The notes beneath the pieces were generated by a model, which was given only the letters and a program-made list of their open reading frames with translations, made no database searches and was not told the DNA's origin. Shown piece by piece: positions 23,684-32,701 of a stretch of DNA of 64,000 nucleotides. Each line of letters begins with the position of its first letter. Positions within the stretch are counted from its first letter, which is position 1. A program made the translations under genes and the position numbers. Source of the DNA: JAEKNW01 sp963677815 (GTDB lineage: Bacteria; Cloacimonadota; Cloacimonadia; Cloacimonadales; JAFGVF01); NCBI GenBank assembly GCA_963677815.1, contig OY782499.1:1984001-2048000 (forward strand), written 5' to 3'.

Positions 23684-23711
23684 AATAAGAACCCCGACAG
23701 GGGTTCTTATT
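23684..23711. terminator. Hairpin terminator after purA
   Basis: ATAAGAACCCC / GGGGTTCTTAT with loop GACA. The stem is very stable; the T tract after it is short (TTCT). Confidence 0.75.
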
Positions 23712-23778
23712 CTAAATAAATAACTTTTTAATTTGAAGTTATTTAATAAAAGATTATTATGTATTTATTGGGTCAAGT

Positions 23779-23794
23779 ATACCTAAACAGGTAT
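23779..23794. promoter_or_regulatory. Palindrome upstream of an outer-membrane gene
   Basis: ATACCT-AAAC-AGGTAT, perfect 6-bp arms, lies 48 nt before the ATG at 23842. Its location and dyad symmetry suit an operator. No matching -35/-10 pair was clear. Confidence 0.3.
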
Positions 23795-23841
23795 TAAGTT
23801 AGAGCATTAAAAAAAATAATCGTTAATGTTAAGGAGAAATA

Positions 23842-25029
23842 ATGAAAAAGTCATTTATTACAATTATATTTTTGCTAACTATTTCTACAGTATTGTTAAG
23901 CTCAGAAGTCAATTATAGTGCTCCTGAATTTATGCAAGCTTATTATGATTCATATTCTAGAAACTATATAAATACTTTAGCTTCAGGAAGAGGGAACACA
24001 GGAGTATCAAAAATAGAAAATATTGAGAATGTGTTACTTAACCCTGCTGGTTTCGCTACTGACCATTCCGAAATGTATATTGAGTTTTTGATTAAACCTG
24101 AACAAAGAGAGATTGGGCATTTAAAAGAGGAGAACTATCATTCAAATAAACCTTTTACCTTTGTAGGATTTGGCTTTAATATCATAAAGAATCTTAGTAC
24201 AGGTCTATATTATTCTCTTCCAAATAGCATAAAATATGATGGATATGTTATTGATGATTATGGTACTGCTATGACTCAAAACCTAAAACCGCAATATAAT
24301 CAATATAGGTTTGGACTTGCTAATTCTTATAAGTTTAAGAGATTAAGTATTGGAATAGATAATAGATATAATATTCATTCAGTAAAGAGTATGCTTATAA
24401 ATGGCTCATCAGCTAAATTTGATTTAACTGAATCAGTTTATAGCTTCTCTGCTGGATTGATTTATCAAGTAAATAATAAACTAAACTTGGGACTGGCTTA
24501 TAATCATAGTTCTGAAGTTACTTTTGATAGCGAATATTACTCTTGGGAAGTAACTAACCCAGCCTCTATATCAACAGGTTTATCATATTATTATCTAAAT
24601 GATAGTGTTATCTCTTTTGATTATGAAAAAAGATTCAATAGCCAGATGAGTGATGACTATGCTGATTTAGATATATATAAACTTGGTCTTGAACAACAGA
24701 TTAGAAATAATATTATAAGATTTGGTGCTATGTACATACCTTCAACCTTCTCTGGTCAGGTAAATCTCCCCATTGCAAATTTAGACTCACAAATAATTCC
24801 TCAATATCCTAATAATTTTAATAATGGTACTGAAACAATTTTAAGTAATGAACAAACTTATCTGACTATAGGTTATACATTAAATATGGAAGAGTTAACT
24901 TTCAATTTAAGTGGTATGCAAGCAATTGCTTCAGAGATGAAAACAACTCAGTTATCTATGTCTATTGGAGTGAACTTAACAGATTTTGATATCACAAAAT
25001 ATACCCCAAAGAGTAGAGATGAAGAATAA
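23842..25029 (+). CDS. FadL/PorV-like outer-membrane beta-barrel protein
   Basis: 395 residues with a signal peptide (about 1-20). The N-terminal part TLASGRGNTGVSKIENIENVLLNPAGFA is typical of FadL/OmpP1/PorV-like barrels (an 'NPAG' box after the plug-like N-terminus). Many alternating amphipathic strands follow (GLYYSLPNSIKYDG, NLGLAYNHSSEVTF, FRFGAMYIP-like). Members of this group form hydrophobic-substrate channels or act as scaffolds; which holds here is not known. The DUF362 gene starts 11 nt before its stop in another frame, so the two are translationally coupled. A possible operator palindrome lies upstream. Confidence 0.7.
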   Translation: MKKSFITIIFLLTISTVLLSSEVNYSAPEFMQAYYDSYSRNYINTLASGRGNTGVSKIENIENVLLNPAGFATDHSEMYIEFLIKPEQREIGHLKEENYHSNKPFTFVGFGFNIIKNLSTGLYYSLPNSIKYDGYVIDDYGTAMTQNLKPQYNQYRFGLANSYKFKRLSIGIDNRYNIHSVKSMLINGSSAKFDLTESVYSFSAGLIYQVNNKLNLGLAYNHSSEVTFDSEYYSWEVTNPASISTGLSYYYLNDSVISFDYEKRFNSQMSDDYADLDIYKLGLEQQIRNNIIRFGAMYIPSTFSGQVNLPIANLDSQIIPQYPNNFNNGTETILSNEQTYLTIGYTLNMEELTFNLSGMQAIASEMKTTQLSMSIGVNLTDFDITKYTPKSRDEE

Positions 25030-26161
25030 GAATAAAGTACTAATCAAAAGATTAGAAGACTATGATTTAGATAAGATTATTGCTTTCTTTAAGAGAACAG
25101 TTTTGAATAAGACAAAGGTCTTGCCAAAACTGACTAACAAGAAGATTCTTTTAAAGCCTAATCTTTTAGGTGCTTTTACTCCTCAACAAGCAGTTACTAC
25201 TCATCCAAAAATACTTGAAGCTGTAATAGTTATCTTACAGACTATTGATTGCCAAATTCTAATAGGTGATTCTCCTGGAGGGTCTATAAGTTACGATACA
25301 GTATTAATGAAAAGAGGCTTAAAAGAAATAGCAGATAAATATAATGTAGAAATTGTAAATTTTAACCACTATAAAGTTGTCAATGTCGAGAGTTCAACTT
25401 TTTCTCTAACATATTCTCAAATCTTTGATGATGTTGATTATATTATCAATTTAGCTAAGTATAAAACACATTCTTTGATGCAATTTACAGGTGCTGTGAA
25501 AAATCTTTATGGACTAGTTCCTGGCCTAAAAAAAGCTGATTATCATAGAGAGTACCCTAATTCACAGGACTTTGCTCATCTCTTAACAGGTCTATACAAC
25601 TTGTTCAAAAATAAGATACTTTTTTCTGTGATTGATGGTATTATTGGTATGGAGGGAAAGGGACCAAGCGGAGGTAAACCAAGAAAATTTGGTTTTATCT
25701 TTGCTTCAGAAACTGCTTCTTCTTTGGATTATGTTGCTGCTTATATGATGGGATTTAAACCATTTGACATTGATTTAATAAAACTTACCATGCAAGCCGA
25801 TGGACTTCTACCTTCCAGGATTGCCTCCAACTACCTTTGGCAAGAAAATGTTATTCCCAATGTAGATATCGGTATTGTTAAACTTAGAAATAGGTTGCTA
25901 ACCACAATTCCAAAATCTTTTTCAAAAATTTTCAGAAGACTATTTTGGTATAAACCTTTCATTACTGAAACTTGTAAAAAATGTAATATCTGTAGAGATT
26001 CTTGTCCGGTAGATGCTATTAAAGTTGATACAACTTGGAACTTAAAGATTGATGATAAAATCTGTATAAGGTGCTTATGCTGTCATGAGTTTTGTCCTCA
26101 TAAAGCTATTGAAATTAGAAAATCTTCAATAGCAAGTAAGATAATTCCATCTTCAAAATAA
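25019..26161 (+). CDS. DUF362 protein with C-terminal 2[4Fe-4S] ferredoxin domain
   Basis: 380 residues. Residues 1-300 are a DUF362 domain (KILLKPNLLGA, then the GDSPGG box, YIINLAKYKTHSLMQFTGAVKNLYG and DGIIGMEGKGPSGG). The last 60 residues hold two ferredoxin-type motifs, CKKCNICRDSCPVDA and CIRCLCCHEFCPHKA, each CxxCxxCxxxC followed by Pro. Cytoplasmic redox role is likely; no reaction is established for DUF362 proteins. The frame extends upstream to 24986, but the ATG at 25019 is chosen because it gives the normal N-terminus and overlaps the preceding gene by only 11 nt. Confidence 0.85.
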   Translation: MKNKNKVLIKRLEDYDLDKIIAFFKRTVLNKTKVLPKLTNKKILLKPNLLGAFTPQQAVTTHPKILEAVIVILQTIDCQILIGDSPGGSISYDTVLMKRGLKEIADKYNVEIVNFNHYKVVNVESSTFSLTYSQIFDDVDYIINLAKYKTHSLMQFTGAVKNLYGLVPGLKKADYHREYPNSQDFAHLLTGLYNLFKNKILFSVIDGIIGMEGKGPSGGKPRKFGFIFASETASSLDYVAAYMMGFKPFDIDLIKLTMQADGLLPSRIASNYLWQENVIPNVDIGIVKLRNRLLTTIPKSFSKIFRRLFWYKPFITETCKKCNICRDSCPVDAIKVDTTWNLKIDDKICIRCLCCHEFCPHKAIEIRKSSIASKIIPSSK

Positions 26162-26199
26162 CTATTCAGTAAATTGATTGAAAATTAAGAAAAAAAGTC

Positions 26200-26228
26200 T
26201 TGACTAATATATTATAAGTCCTTTAAAT
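26200..26228 (+). promoter_or_regulatory. Possible promoter for the FtsB-like gene
   Basis: TTGACT (26200-26205), a 17-nt spacer and TTAAAT (26223-26228). GAGAGGAAT lies before the ATG at 26257. Confidence 0.4.
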
Positions 26229-26256
26229 TGTAAATACTAAACAAAGTGAGAGGAAT

Positions 26257-26586
26257 ATGGCTAGATTAAAAAGGAGAGTACCACTCTCTAAAAAGATTAA
26301 ATATTTGTTCATAGTCACTATAACATGTCTTCTCTTTGTAGTTAGTTTTGTAGGTAGGGGTAGCTTTTTAGGAGTTTACCGTAGCAGTTTAAGGGCTAAA
26401 CAGAATAGACAGCAGTATGAGCAAATAATGGCTAAGATTGAGAAAACAGAAGCCGAAATTGATAAGATAATCCATGATGATGAATATCTGATTAAGATTG
26501 CTCGAGAAGAATATGGTATGCAAAGAAAAGATGAACATGTAATAAAGCTCATAAAAACTGATGAAAAAAATCAAACAGGAGAATAA
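26257..26586 (+). CDS. FtsB/DivIC-type septum formation initiator
   Basis: 109 residues: a short basic cytoplasmic end, one membrane helix (about 15-35), then a coiled coil with heptad-like LRAKQNRQQYEQIMAKIEKTEAEI. It ends with DDEYLIKIAREEYGMQRKDEHVIKL, matching the conserved 'xxxE..AR.elgmv.pgE' block of FtsB/DivIC. Such proteins link FtsQ/DivIB and FtsL in the divisome at the inner membrane. The ABC ATPase gene begins 6 nt after the stop. Small size and low sequence complexity limit the distinction between FtsB and DivIC. Confidence 0.82.
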   Translation: MARLKRRVPLSKKIKYLFIVTITCLLFVVSFVGRGSFLGVYRSSLRAKQNRQQYEQIMAKIEKTEAEIDKIIHDDEYLIKIAREEYGMQRKDEHVIKLIKTDEKNQTGE

Positions 26587-26592
26587 TATATT

Positions 26593-27696
26593 ATGGCTCA
26601 AGTAGTTGTAAATAATGTCAATAAAATATACGATAATGGATTTCATGCTGTAAAAAAAGCTGATTTCATTGCAAAAGATAAAGAATTTGTGGTCTTAGTA
26701 GGTCCTTCAGGTTGCGGAAAAACAACAACTCTAAGAATGATTGCAGGTCTAGAAGATATTACTGACGGACAGATTAAAATAGGGGAGAGAGTAGTAAATA
26801 ATGTAGCTCCTAAAGATAGAGACATTGCTATGGTTTTTCAGAACTATGCTTTATATCCTCATATGACTATTTATGATAATATGGCTTTTGCCTTAAAACT
26901 TCGTAAAGAAGATAAAGCTGAGATTGACCGAAAGGTAAATGAAGCTGCTAAATTATTAGGCATAGAAAATCTTTTAGATAGAAAACCTAAGCAATTATCT
27001 GGTGGTCAAAGGCAACGTGTAGCTCTAGGAAGAGCGATAGTCAGAAAACCTGCCGTTTTCTTGTTTGATGAACCTCTATCAAATCTAGATGCTAAACTAA
27101 GGGTTCAAATGAGGGCTGAGATTAGTAAACTCCACAAAACTTTAGAAACTACAATGATTTATGTTACTCACGACCAAGTTGAAGCTATGACTATGGCAGA
27201 TAAAATTGTTGTTATGAAAGATGGTATAATTCATCAGATTGATAGTCCATTAAATTTATACAATCATCCTGTTAACCTCTTTGTTGCTGGCTTTATCGGT
27301 TCTCCTGCTATAAACCAATTGCATGGTAAAATAATTAAAAAGGATAATGGTTTCTATTTTACAGATAATGATATTGTTTTAAAAATTGATGAAGAGCATA
27401 ATAAGATTCTTACCTCTTATGAGAATAAAGAAGTTATTATTGGAATCAGACCTGAAGATATCTATGATTCTGAATATGATGATTTAGCTGAAAATCCAGA
27501 GAGAATTGAAGCTTTTTGTGATATTGTAGAGCCAATGGGTAATGAGTTTGTAGTTTTCTTAAAAACAAAGAACTCCAAACTGACAGCTCGTTTTGATCCT
27601 AAAAAGATGCCAAAAATTGATGAAAATATTAAAATTACCATTGATATGAAAAAAGTAAAAATCTTTGATAAGGAGAGTGAACTTTCTCTCGTTTAA
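26593..27696 (+). CDS. MalK/UgpC/MsmX-type ABC transporter ATPase
   Basis: 367 residues. Walker A GPSGCGKTT (37-45), Q-loop VFQNYALYPHMT, signature LSGGQRQRVALGRA (about 135), Walker B VFLFDEPLSNLDA and the H-loop THDQVEAM are intact. The C-terminal ~130 residues hold the OB-fold/TOBE region (GIRPEDIYD). This build energises carbohydrate or glycerol-phosphate importers. No permease or binding-protein gene is adjacent, so it may serve several transporters like MsmX of Gram-positives (inference). It follows the FtsB-like gene by 6 nt and ends at a terminator. Confidence 0.9.
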   Translation: MAQVVVNNVNKIYDNGFHAVKKADFIAKDKEFVVLVGPSGCGKTTTLRMIAGLEDITDGQIKIGERVVNNVAPKDRDIAMVFQNYALYPHMTIYDNMAFALKLRKEDKAEIDRKVNEAAKLLGIENLLDRKPKQLSGGQRQRVALGRAIVRKPAVFLFDEPLSNLDAKLRVQMRAEISKLHKTLETTMIYVTHDQVEAMTMADKIVVMKDGIIHQIDSPLNLYNHPVNLFVAGFIGSPAINQLHGKIIKKDNGFYFTDNDIVLKIDEEHNKILTSYENKEVIIGIRPEDIYDSEYDDLAENPERIEAFCDIVEPMGNEFVVFLKTKNSKLTARFDPKKMPKIDENIKITIDMKKVKIFDKESELSLV

Positions 27697-27714
27697 ATTA
27701 TAAAATTTAGCTCT

Positions 27715-27744
27715 GACCCTAGTTAATCTAGGGTCTTACTTTTT
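27715..27744 (+). terminator. Rho-independent terminator after the ABC ATPase gene
   Basis: GACCCTAG / CTAGGGTC (27715-27735) with loop TTAAT, then TTACTTTTT. The following ribosome site GAGGTT starts only a few bases later. Confidence 0.82.
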
Positions 27745-27752
27745 GAGGTTAT

Positions 27753-28526
27753 ATGAAATTGTTTTGGTTTTTTCTTTTCTTGTTTATTTCAACAAGTATT
27801 AATTGTCATATTTATCTTAATAATTGTGCAGATAGGGTAGGTCTTGCTAATATTAATCTAATCTCCAAATCACCCTTAACTTCCTACTATAACCCTGCAA
27901 TATCAAATCAGGGCATTGCTTGTTCAATATCTCAGCCTTTTGGATTTAGTGGAATTGAAAATGGAAGTTTATGTGTTTCCAAAGATGTTAAGACTATAAA
28001 TATAACTTACGCTACAAATTACTTACTGAGCTCAAATTTTAAGGAATTTGTAAATGAACTTAGCATAAACTATTCATTCAAGGATATGATAATTCTTGGC
28101 ATAAGCCATAAGCATGTGAGTATTTGTGAAACAAGTAATTACTCTGGACACTTAAGTGATGTTGGGATTTTAATTAAGAATGATGCTATTAAATTTGCTT
28201 TTTCATATTCAAACATATTAAACGATAACAATTCTAGAATAGAACTTCCTAAGATACTTACAAGTGAAGTAAGCTATCGTTTCAATGATATAACATCTTT
28301 TGCTATAGCTATTGAAAAAGAAATGGAAGAGCAGATTAATTCAAAATTAGGAATAAGATATACTCCTATAAAGTCTATGTCGATTCTTTCAGGTTATTCC
28401 TACGAAGCTAATCAAATATTCGCAGGACTTGATGTAGAATATAAAAGATTTATGATTGCTTATGCTATTTCGAATCATGTAGATTTAGGAATAAGTCACT
28501 ATATATCATTAATATATGACTTGTAA
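27753..28526 (+). CDS. Probable outer-membrane protein, PorV-like (unassigned)
   Basis: 257 residues with a signal peptide (about 1-18). The mature start DRVGLANINLISKSPLTSYYNPAIS resembles the 'NPA' opening of PorV/FadL-like barrels seen also in the 23842 gene. Alternating strands follow (ATNYLLSSNFKEFVNELSINYSFKD, SILSGYSYEANQIFAGLDVEY, FMIAYAISNHVDLGISHYISL). It is shorter than usual for that group. It overlaps the next gene by 11 nt, so the two are translated together. Function unknown; a paired outer-membrane assembly with the following protein is inferred from the coupling. Confidence 0.55.
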   Translation: MKLFWFFLFLFISTSINCHIYLNNCADRVGLANINLISKSPLTSYYNPAISNQGIACSISQPFGFSGIENGSLCVSKDVKTINITYATNYLLSSNFKEFVNELSINYSFKDMIILGISHKHVSICETSNYSGHLSDVGILIKNDAIKFAFSYSNILNDNNSRIELPKILTSEVSYRFNDITSFAIAIEKEMEEQINSKLGIRYTPIKSMSILSGYSYEANQIFAGLDVEYKRFMIAYAISNHVDLGISHYISLIYDL

Positions 28527-29949
28527 AATATTAATATTTGCTAAGCTCTTTTTGTGTTCAAGTATCTTGTATTGTAATAGTCTGATCTATGAATACTATA
28601 ATCCTGATGAGTTTATTGATGAAATGAAAAACACAGAATTAGAAAGCTCTTATCAAGAATGGAATGAAAAAGACATATTCATAAATTTTACAACCGATTT
28701 GAAAGTAAACTATGATGATAAAATTTTTCTTCAATATAGAACAAGTAATTTTGATTTAAGATTTCACAATCGAGCCAAACAAAATGCCAGACTTTTCACA
28801 AGCTATAAGAATAATAAAATAAGATTTGCCTTTGGTAGTTTTATGCCAAGCTTTGCTTTAGGTAATATTTACAAGAAAGACTTGAATGTAAACTTTAAGC
28901 AAAAAGTATCTTCTAACTCGCAATTTGATTTATCTGGAGCTTTACTTGAATATTTAGGTGACAATTTATCCTCTATGGTCTTTTATTCTAATAGTAAATT
29001 AAACTTTGAGTCTAATCATGAAAATGAGAATTTCCTAGTTTATGAAAAGAATGATAAGAACAATTTTGAGCAATATGGTATATTGGCTTATTATACTTTA
29101 TCTAATTTTAAGCTAGGACTTATGTACTCTTATTTCGCTAATGAGGTGGAGTTACAGCAATTTTCTAATAGAAAAACGACTTCATTAATATCTACTTATT
29201 ATCATTATAAATATTCTAGTTTTAATCTTCAGTATGAGAATAATTACCAGTTTAGGAAAATGTGTCATAATATTGAGGCTAAGATAGATGATGAAGAATA
29301 TAATTTTACTTGTTCTTATAAAAAGATTCCAAGTAAATCTCTTTCCTGGTTAAGCTCAGGTTTAACGAACAAATATAATGCTAATACAGAAATTACTTCT
29401 ATAAATTTTATCTTTCCTATCTATTCTACTTCATGTAGTCTATTTTCACAACTTAAATCAAATCATAAGATTAATCAATGGTCAAATAGAAGTTATATTG
29501 AATTAACTAATAAGTCTTTGCTTAAATATAGACTAACTCAAGAAATATACCAAGATTATCAAGCTCACAAGAATAAGAAAATTACTCATAGGATAAGCAC
29601 AGAAATAATGTCTTTCAAAAAAACTAAAATTGATTTATCCTATCTTGTAAACAATAAAAAAGAAGTTGGATTTGCCCATAAGTATGTTATCAATTATAGG
29701 AGTGATACATTTATCGGAAGATTTAATCTAAGTTGTACATTCCTTGATAATTATCGAAATGAAGAAATACTTGAAGATGTTGACCAGAATATTCTTGCTA
29801 GCTTTTATAGCTATTCAGATGATATCATCTTTGCTATAAATTATCAATCAAACACAATTAAAAATACCTATATTAAATGCAAACTTCTTCAATCACTCAA
29901 TAATAATAAGCTTAACTCGGTTAAAATAGAGTTAAATTATCTTCTTTAA
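28516..29949 (+). CDS. Hypothetical outer-membrane beta-barrel protein
   Basis: 477 residues; the N-terminus is hydrophobic up to about residue 20 (ILIFAKLFLCSSILYC) and may be a signal peptide. The rest is a run of amphipathic strands rich in Asn, Lys, Tyr and Phe (DKIFLQYRTSNFDLRFHNRAK, NKIRFAFGSFMPSF, YGILAYYTLSNFKLGLMYSYF), which suggests a large barrel. I do not recognise a family. The start overlaps the preceding gene by 11 nt. Its last 29 bases overlap the 3' end of the convergent SRAP gene on the other strand, an arrangement with no room for a terminator between them. Confidence 0.6.
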   Translation: MTCKILIFAKLFLCSSILYCNSLIYEYYNPDEFIDEMKNTELESSYQEWNEKDIFINFTTDLKVNYDDKIFLQYRTSNFDLRFHNRAKQNARLFTSYKNNKIRFAFGSFMPSFALGNIYKKDLNVNFKQKVSSNSQFDLSGALLEYLGDNLSSMVFYSNSKLNFESNHENENFLVYEKNDKNNFEQYGILAYYTLSNFKLGLMYSYFANEVELQQFSNRKTTSLISTYYHYKYSSFNLQYENNYQFRKMCHNIEAKIDDEEYNFTCSYKKIPSKSLSWLSSGLTNKYNANTEITSINFIFPIYSTSCSLFSQLKSNHKINQWSNRSYIELTNKSLLKYRLTQEIYQDYQAHKNKKITHRISTEIMSFKKTKIDLSYLVNNKKEVGFAHKYVINYRSDTFIGRFNLSCTFLDNYRNEEILEDVDQNILASFYSYSDDIIFAINYQSNTIKNTYIKCKLLQSLNNNKLNSVKIELNYLL

Positions 29950-30601
29950 TGTAGGCTTTTAAGAGGTCCGGAGAGTTGTTAGAAATTCGGTTAACAGCTT
30001 TTGAAACGGGATAAATATCGAATACTTGATTTCTAGATTTGTCGCAATTAATCAACACTTCTTCTACATCTGGATTTGTTAAATAGTCTTTTAAGTATCT
30101 AGTATCAATAGAAATAGGCATTCTATGATGAATATCTGAGATTTGACTATTAGCTTCTTGTGTTAAGATAGAAAAAGAAGCTGTTAAAGAACCATCATTC
30201 CTATTAAGGATATCATAAATCCCAGCTAAGAAGATTAGCTCATTTGACTTATCTTGAATAAAGAAGGGTTGTTTAGTCTTCTTGTGCCATTCATAGAAAC
30301 CTGTTATGGGTATAAGACACCTTTTATGTCGAAAGAGTCCTCTCCAGAAAGCTTTTTCTTTAACAGATTCAATTCTAGTGTTAATAATGTTATATTTTGA
30401 AGAGTTTTCTGCCCAAGAAGGGATTAATCTCCATTGCATAAGGTCTTGGATTATCTGCCTATCAAATTGAAAAATAACCCCAACATATTGAGTTGGGGCT
30501 ACATTAAAATTAATTGGAATTGTTAGATCTGGATTTGCAATTTCATCAAGATATTTCTTAAGATAATTATGTTTAATGACTTGAGCAAATCTTCCGCACA
30601 T
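29921..30601 (-). CDS. SRAP domain protein (YedK/HMCES family)
   Basis: 226 residues. The family's catalytic residues are visible: Cys2 in MCGRFA (freed when Met is removed), Asn in NTRIES, Glu in FYEWHK and His in HHRMPIS. Such proteins shield abasic sites in single-stranded DNA by forming a thiazolidine DNA-protein crosslink through Cys2. It is read just after pepT; the pepT stop and this start are directly adjacent (30602/30601). Its 3' end overlaps the plus-strand barrel gene. The length and motif order are normal. Confidence 0.93.
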   Translation of the reverse strand: MCGRFAQVIKHNYLKKYLDEIANPDLTIPINFNVAPTQYVGVIFQFDRQIIQDLMQWRLIPSWAENSSKYNIINTRIESVKEKAFWRGLFRHKRCLIPITGFYEWHKKTKQPFFIQDKSNELIFLAGIYDILNRNDGSLTASFSILTQEANSQISDIHHRMPISIDTRYLKDYLTNPDVEEVLINCDKSRNQVFDIYPVSKAVNRISNNSPDLLKAYIKEDNLTLF

Positions 30602-31852
30602 CTATTCCGCCCATGCATGAGCTAGATTCACTATTACTTGAACAGCTTTAACCATAGATGAAACAGGAATCCATTCTTTTAATGAATGATATAAAAATCC
30701 ACCAGTGAAAATATTGGGAGTAGGAAGACCTAAATAACATAATTTAGCTCCATCAGTTCCACCACGAATTGGGCGTTTTAATGGATTAATTCCTAGTTCA
30801 AGCATAACTTTCTCTGCTTTAGCAGTTACTTCTGGATATTTATTCAAAACTGTTTTCATATTTTTGTAAGTGTTTGAATGTTGAAGTTCAATAACTATGC
30901 CTGAATGTTTCACTCTAAGGAACTCTATCAAATTTTCAATAACTTCAAGACGGTTAACATTTATTTGCTCATCAAAGTCTCTAAGAAGAAGATCTACTGA
31001 TGCAAAAGATTCATCACCTTTTATATCTCTTACATGGTAAAAGCCTTCTCTTTTCTCGGTATGCTCAGGACTCTCATTAACAGGAAGCAAACTCACAAAT
31101 TCAGCAGCAATTTTACAGGCGTTTATCATTATGTTTTTAGCTTTACCAGGATGAACATTGTGCCCTTTAAATATAAGTCTAAGACTATGAGCATCAAAAC
31201 ATTCATCTTCAAGCTCTCCAATTTCACCACCATCTATTGTATAAGCAATTTGTCCTAACTTACTTATATCAATATTGGCTGTTCCTGCACCTACTTCTTC
31301 GTCAGGAGTGAAACATATCCTTATCTCTGGATGTTTTATTTCGGGATTAGATTGAAGTATTTTTAGAGCCGTCATAATTTCTGCAATTCCAGCTTTATCA
31401 TCAGCACCTAATAAGGTATCACCAGAGGATGTAATTATGTGTTCTCCTTTGTAATCAAGTAATTTTGGACAGTCAGCAGGACTTAAAATTAGTTTATCAT
31501 TACAAGGATAAGCAAGATCTTCTCCTTGATATGATTTTCTGAGAAGAGGTTTAACATTTTTTCCAGAAACAGCAGGACTTGTATCAATATGGGCTAAGAA
31601 AGTAATCGGTTGACTTTTTACATTTGATGAAGCTGGAAGGCTTGCATAAACATAGCAATTCTTATCTAGTTCAATGTCCGATAGACCTAATTCTTCTAAT
31701 TCTTTAATCAATATGTTAGCTAAATCCCATTGATTACTAGTTGTTGGATTAGGTTTTCCTTCTTCGTCTGAGCCTGTATCTATTTGAACGTAGTTAAGAA
31801 ATCTATTAACTACATCATCTTGGAGATAAGTAAATCTTGATAAATCGATCAT
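30602..31852 (-). CDS. pepT: Peptidase T (tripeptide aminopeptidase)
   Basis: 416 residues, M20B metallopeptidase of the cytoplasm that removes the N-terminal residue of tripeptides. Two-zinc-site motifs are present: HIDTSPAVSG, LLGADDKAGIAEIM (bridging Asp) and TPDEEVGAGT (catalytic and metal Glu). C-terminal RGGTDGAKLCYLGLPTPNIFTGG is typical. Length matches the family. It is upstream of the SRAP gene on the same strand and downstream of a terminator closing the lipoprotein gene. Confidence 0.93.
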   Translation of the reverse strand: MIDLSRFTYLQDDVVNRFLNYVQIDTGSDEEGKPNPTTSNQWDLANILIKELEELGLSDIELDKNCYVYASLPASSNVKSQPITFLAHIDTSPAVSGKNVKPLLRKSYQGEDLAYPCNDKLILSPADCPKLLDYKGEHIITSSGDTLLGADDKAGIAEIMTALKILQSNPEIKHPEIRICFTPDEEVGAGTANIDISKLGQIAYTIDGGEIGELEDECFDAHSLRLIFKGHNVHPGKAKNIMINACKIAAEFVSLLPVNESPEHTEKREGFYHVRDIKGDESFASVDLLLRDFDEQINVNRLEVIENLIEFLRVKHSGIVIELQHSNTYKNMKTVLNKYPEVTAKAEKVMLELGINPLKRPIRGGTDGAKLCYLGLPTPNIFTGGFLYHSLKEWIPVSSMVKAVQVIVNLAHAWAE

Positions 31853-31874
31853 TATTAATCCTTTCTATTGAATG

Positions 31875-31900
31875 TTAAAAAAGCGGTCAGATGACCGCTT
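31875..31900 (-). terminator. Rho-independent terminator for the lipoprotein gene
   Basis: AAGCGGTC / GACCGCTT (31881-31900) with loop AGAT; read on the minus strand the stem is followed by a T run (plus-strand A run 31877-31882). Confidence 0.85.
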
Positions 31901-31921
31901 AAATTTATAAATCAGAATTGA

Positions 31922-32479
31922 TTAGTTGCCTAATTCTTTTTCTAACTCTTCAAATCTTTGTGAAGCTTTAAATTCATTGTAAAGAGCTTCTTCATTTTTG
32001 ATAGCTGAAAGAGTCTGTTGATTTATCTCACTTTGAGGAATACTAACTCTTACGAAAACTTTAATTTTATTATCTTTTTGTTTAATTGTTTCACTTTTAT
32101 CAATTCTAGTACCTTTAAATTTGGCATTTGATACAACTTTAACAACTGATGAAGTTAATGCTAATAATTGAGGGTCATTTACGCCAGATTCTTCTTCAAA
32201 GTTTTTAATCATACCTTTTACATTTGCTTCTACATAGTTTGCTGCTTGAAGCATTGCTTTTGCATAGGCTGCATCCTTAGCTAGTGAAGATGTCATTTTA
32301 ATTCCTTCACCATAAGTATAAACAAATTCAGGATTATCTTGCATATCCCACCATTCTGGATAATACATTATAACATGTTCAGGATTTTCTTTTTTAGGGC
32401 CCTTATTAGATGAACAAGCAACAGACAATATAACGATCGAAATCAATACTAATACAGTAATACATTTTGAAAATTTCAT
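31922..32479 (-). CDS. LPP20-like lipoprotein
   Basis: 185 residues. The ATG at 32479 with GGAGG eight bases upstream is preferred over the in-frame ATG at 32500. Lipobox VILSVAC. The mature region, VYTYGEGIKMTSSLAKDAAYAKAMLQAANYVEANVKG, matches the LPP20 / 'DUF400-like' lipoprotein pattern, in which a G-A-G-like start leads to an amphipathic helix with AxxxA repeats. The function of this family is unknown; an outer-membrane or periplasmic location is expected. It stands alone between its own promoter (32513-32541) and a terminator. Confidence 0.65.
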   Translation of the reverse strand: MKFSKCITVLVLISIVILSVACSSNKGPKKENPEHVIMYYPEWWDMQDNPEFVYTYGEGIKMTSSLAKDAAYAKAMLQAANYVEANVKGMIKNFEEESGVNDPQLLALTSSVVKVVSNAKFKGTRIDKSETIKQKDNKIKVFVRVSIPQSEINQQTLSAIKNEEALYNEFKASQRFEELEKELGN

Positions 32480-32512
32480 ATTTCCTCCATTTATTTTCAT
32501 ATTTACATTCCT

Positions 32513-32541
32513 AATTTATGATATTATTAATGATATGTCAA
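32513..32541 (-). promoter_or_regulatory. Promoter of the LPP20-like gene
   Basis: On the minus strand TTGACA (32541-32536), a 17-nt spacer and TAAATT (32518-32513) precede the gene. Confidence 0.55.
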
Positions 32542-32701
32542 GATAAAAACTTATTAACCAAAAAAAAGTGATTACTATTTTGATAAGTATTAACTTATAT
32601 TAGACTGTTAAAGTCCTATAATTTAGAATTTTATATATAATTATATGCTTATCTTGATATAAGAAATAGTTATTCTCCTGAAAGCATGATAAATTAATTT
32701 C

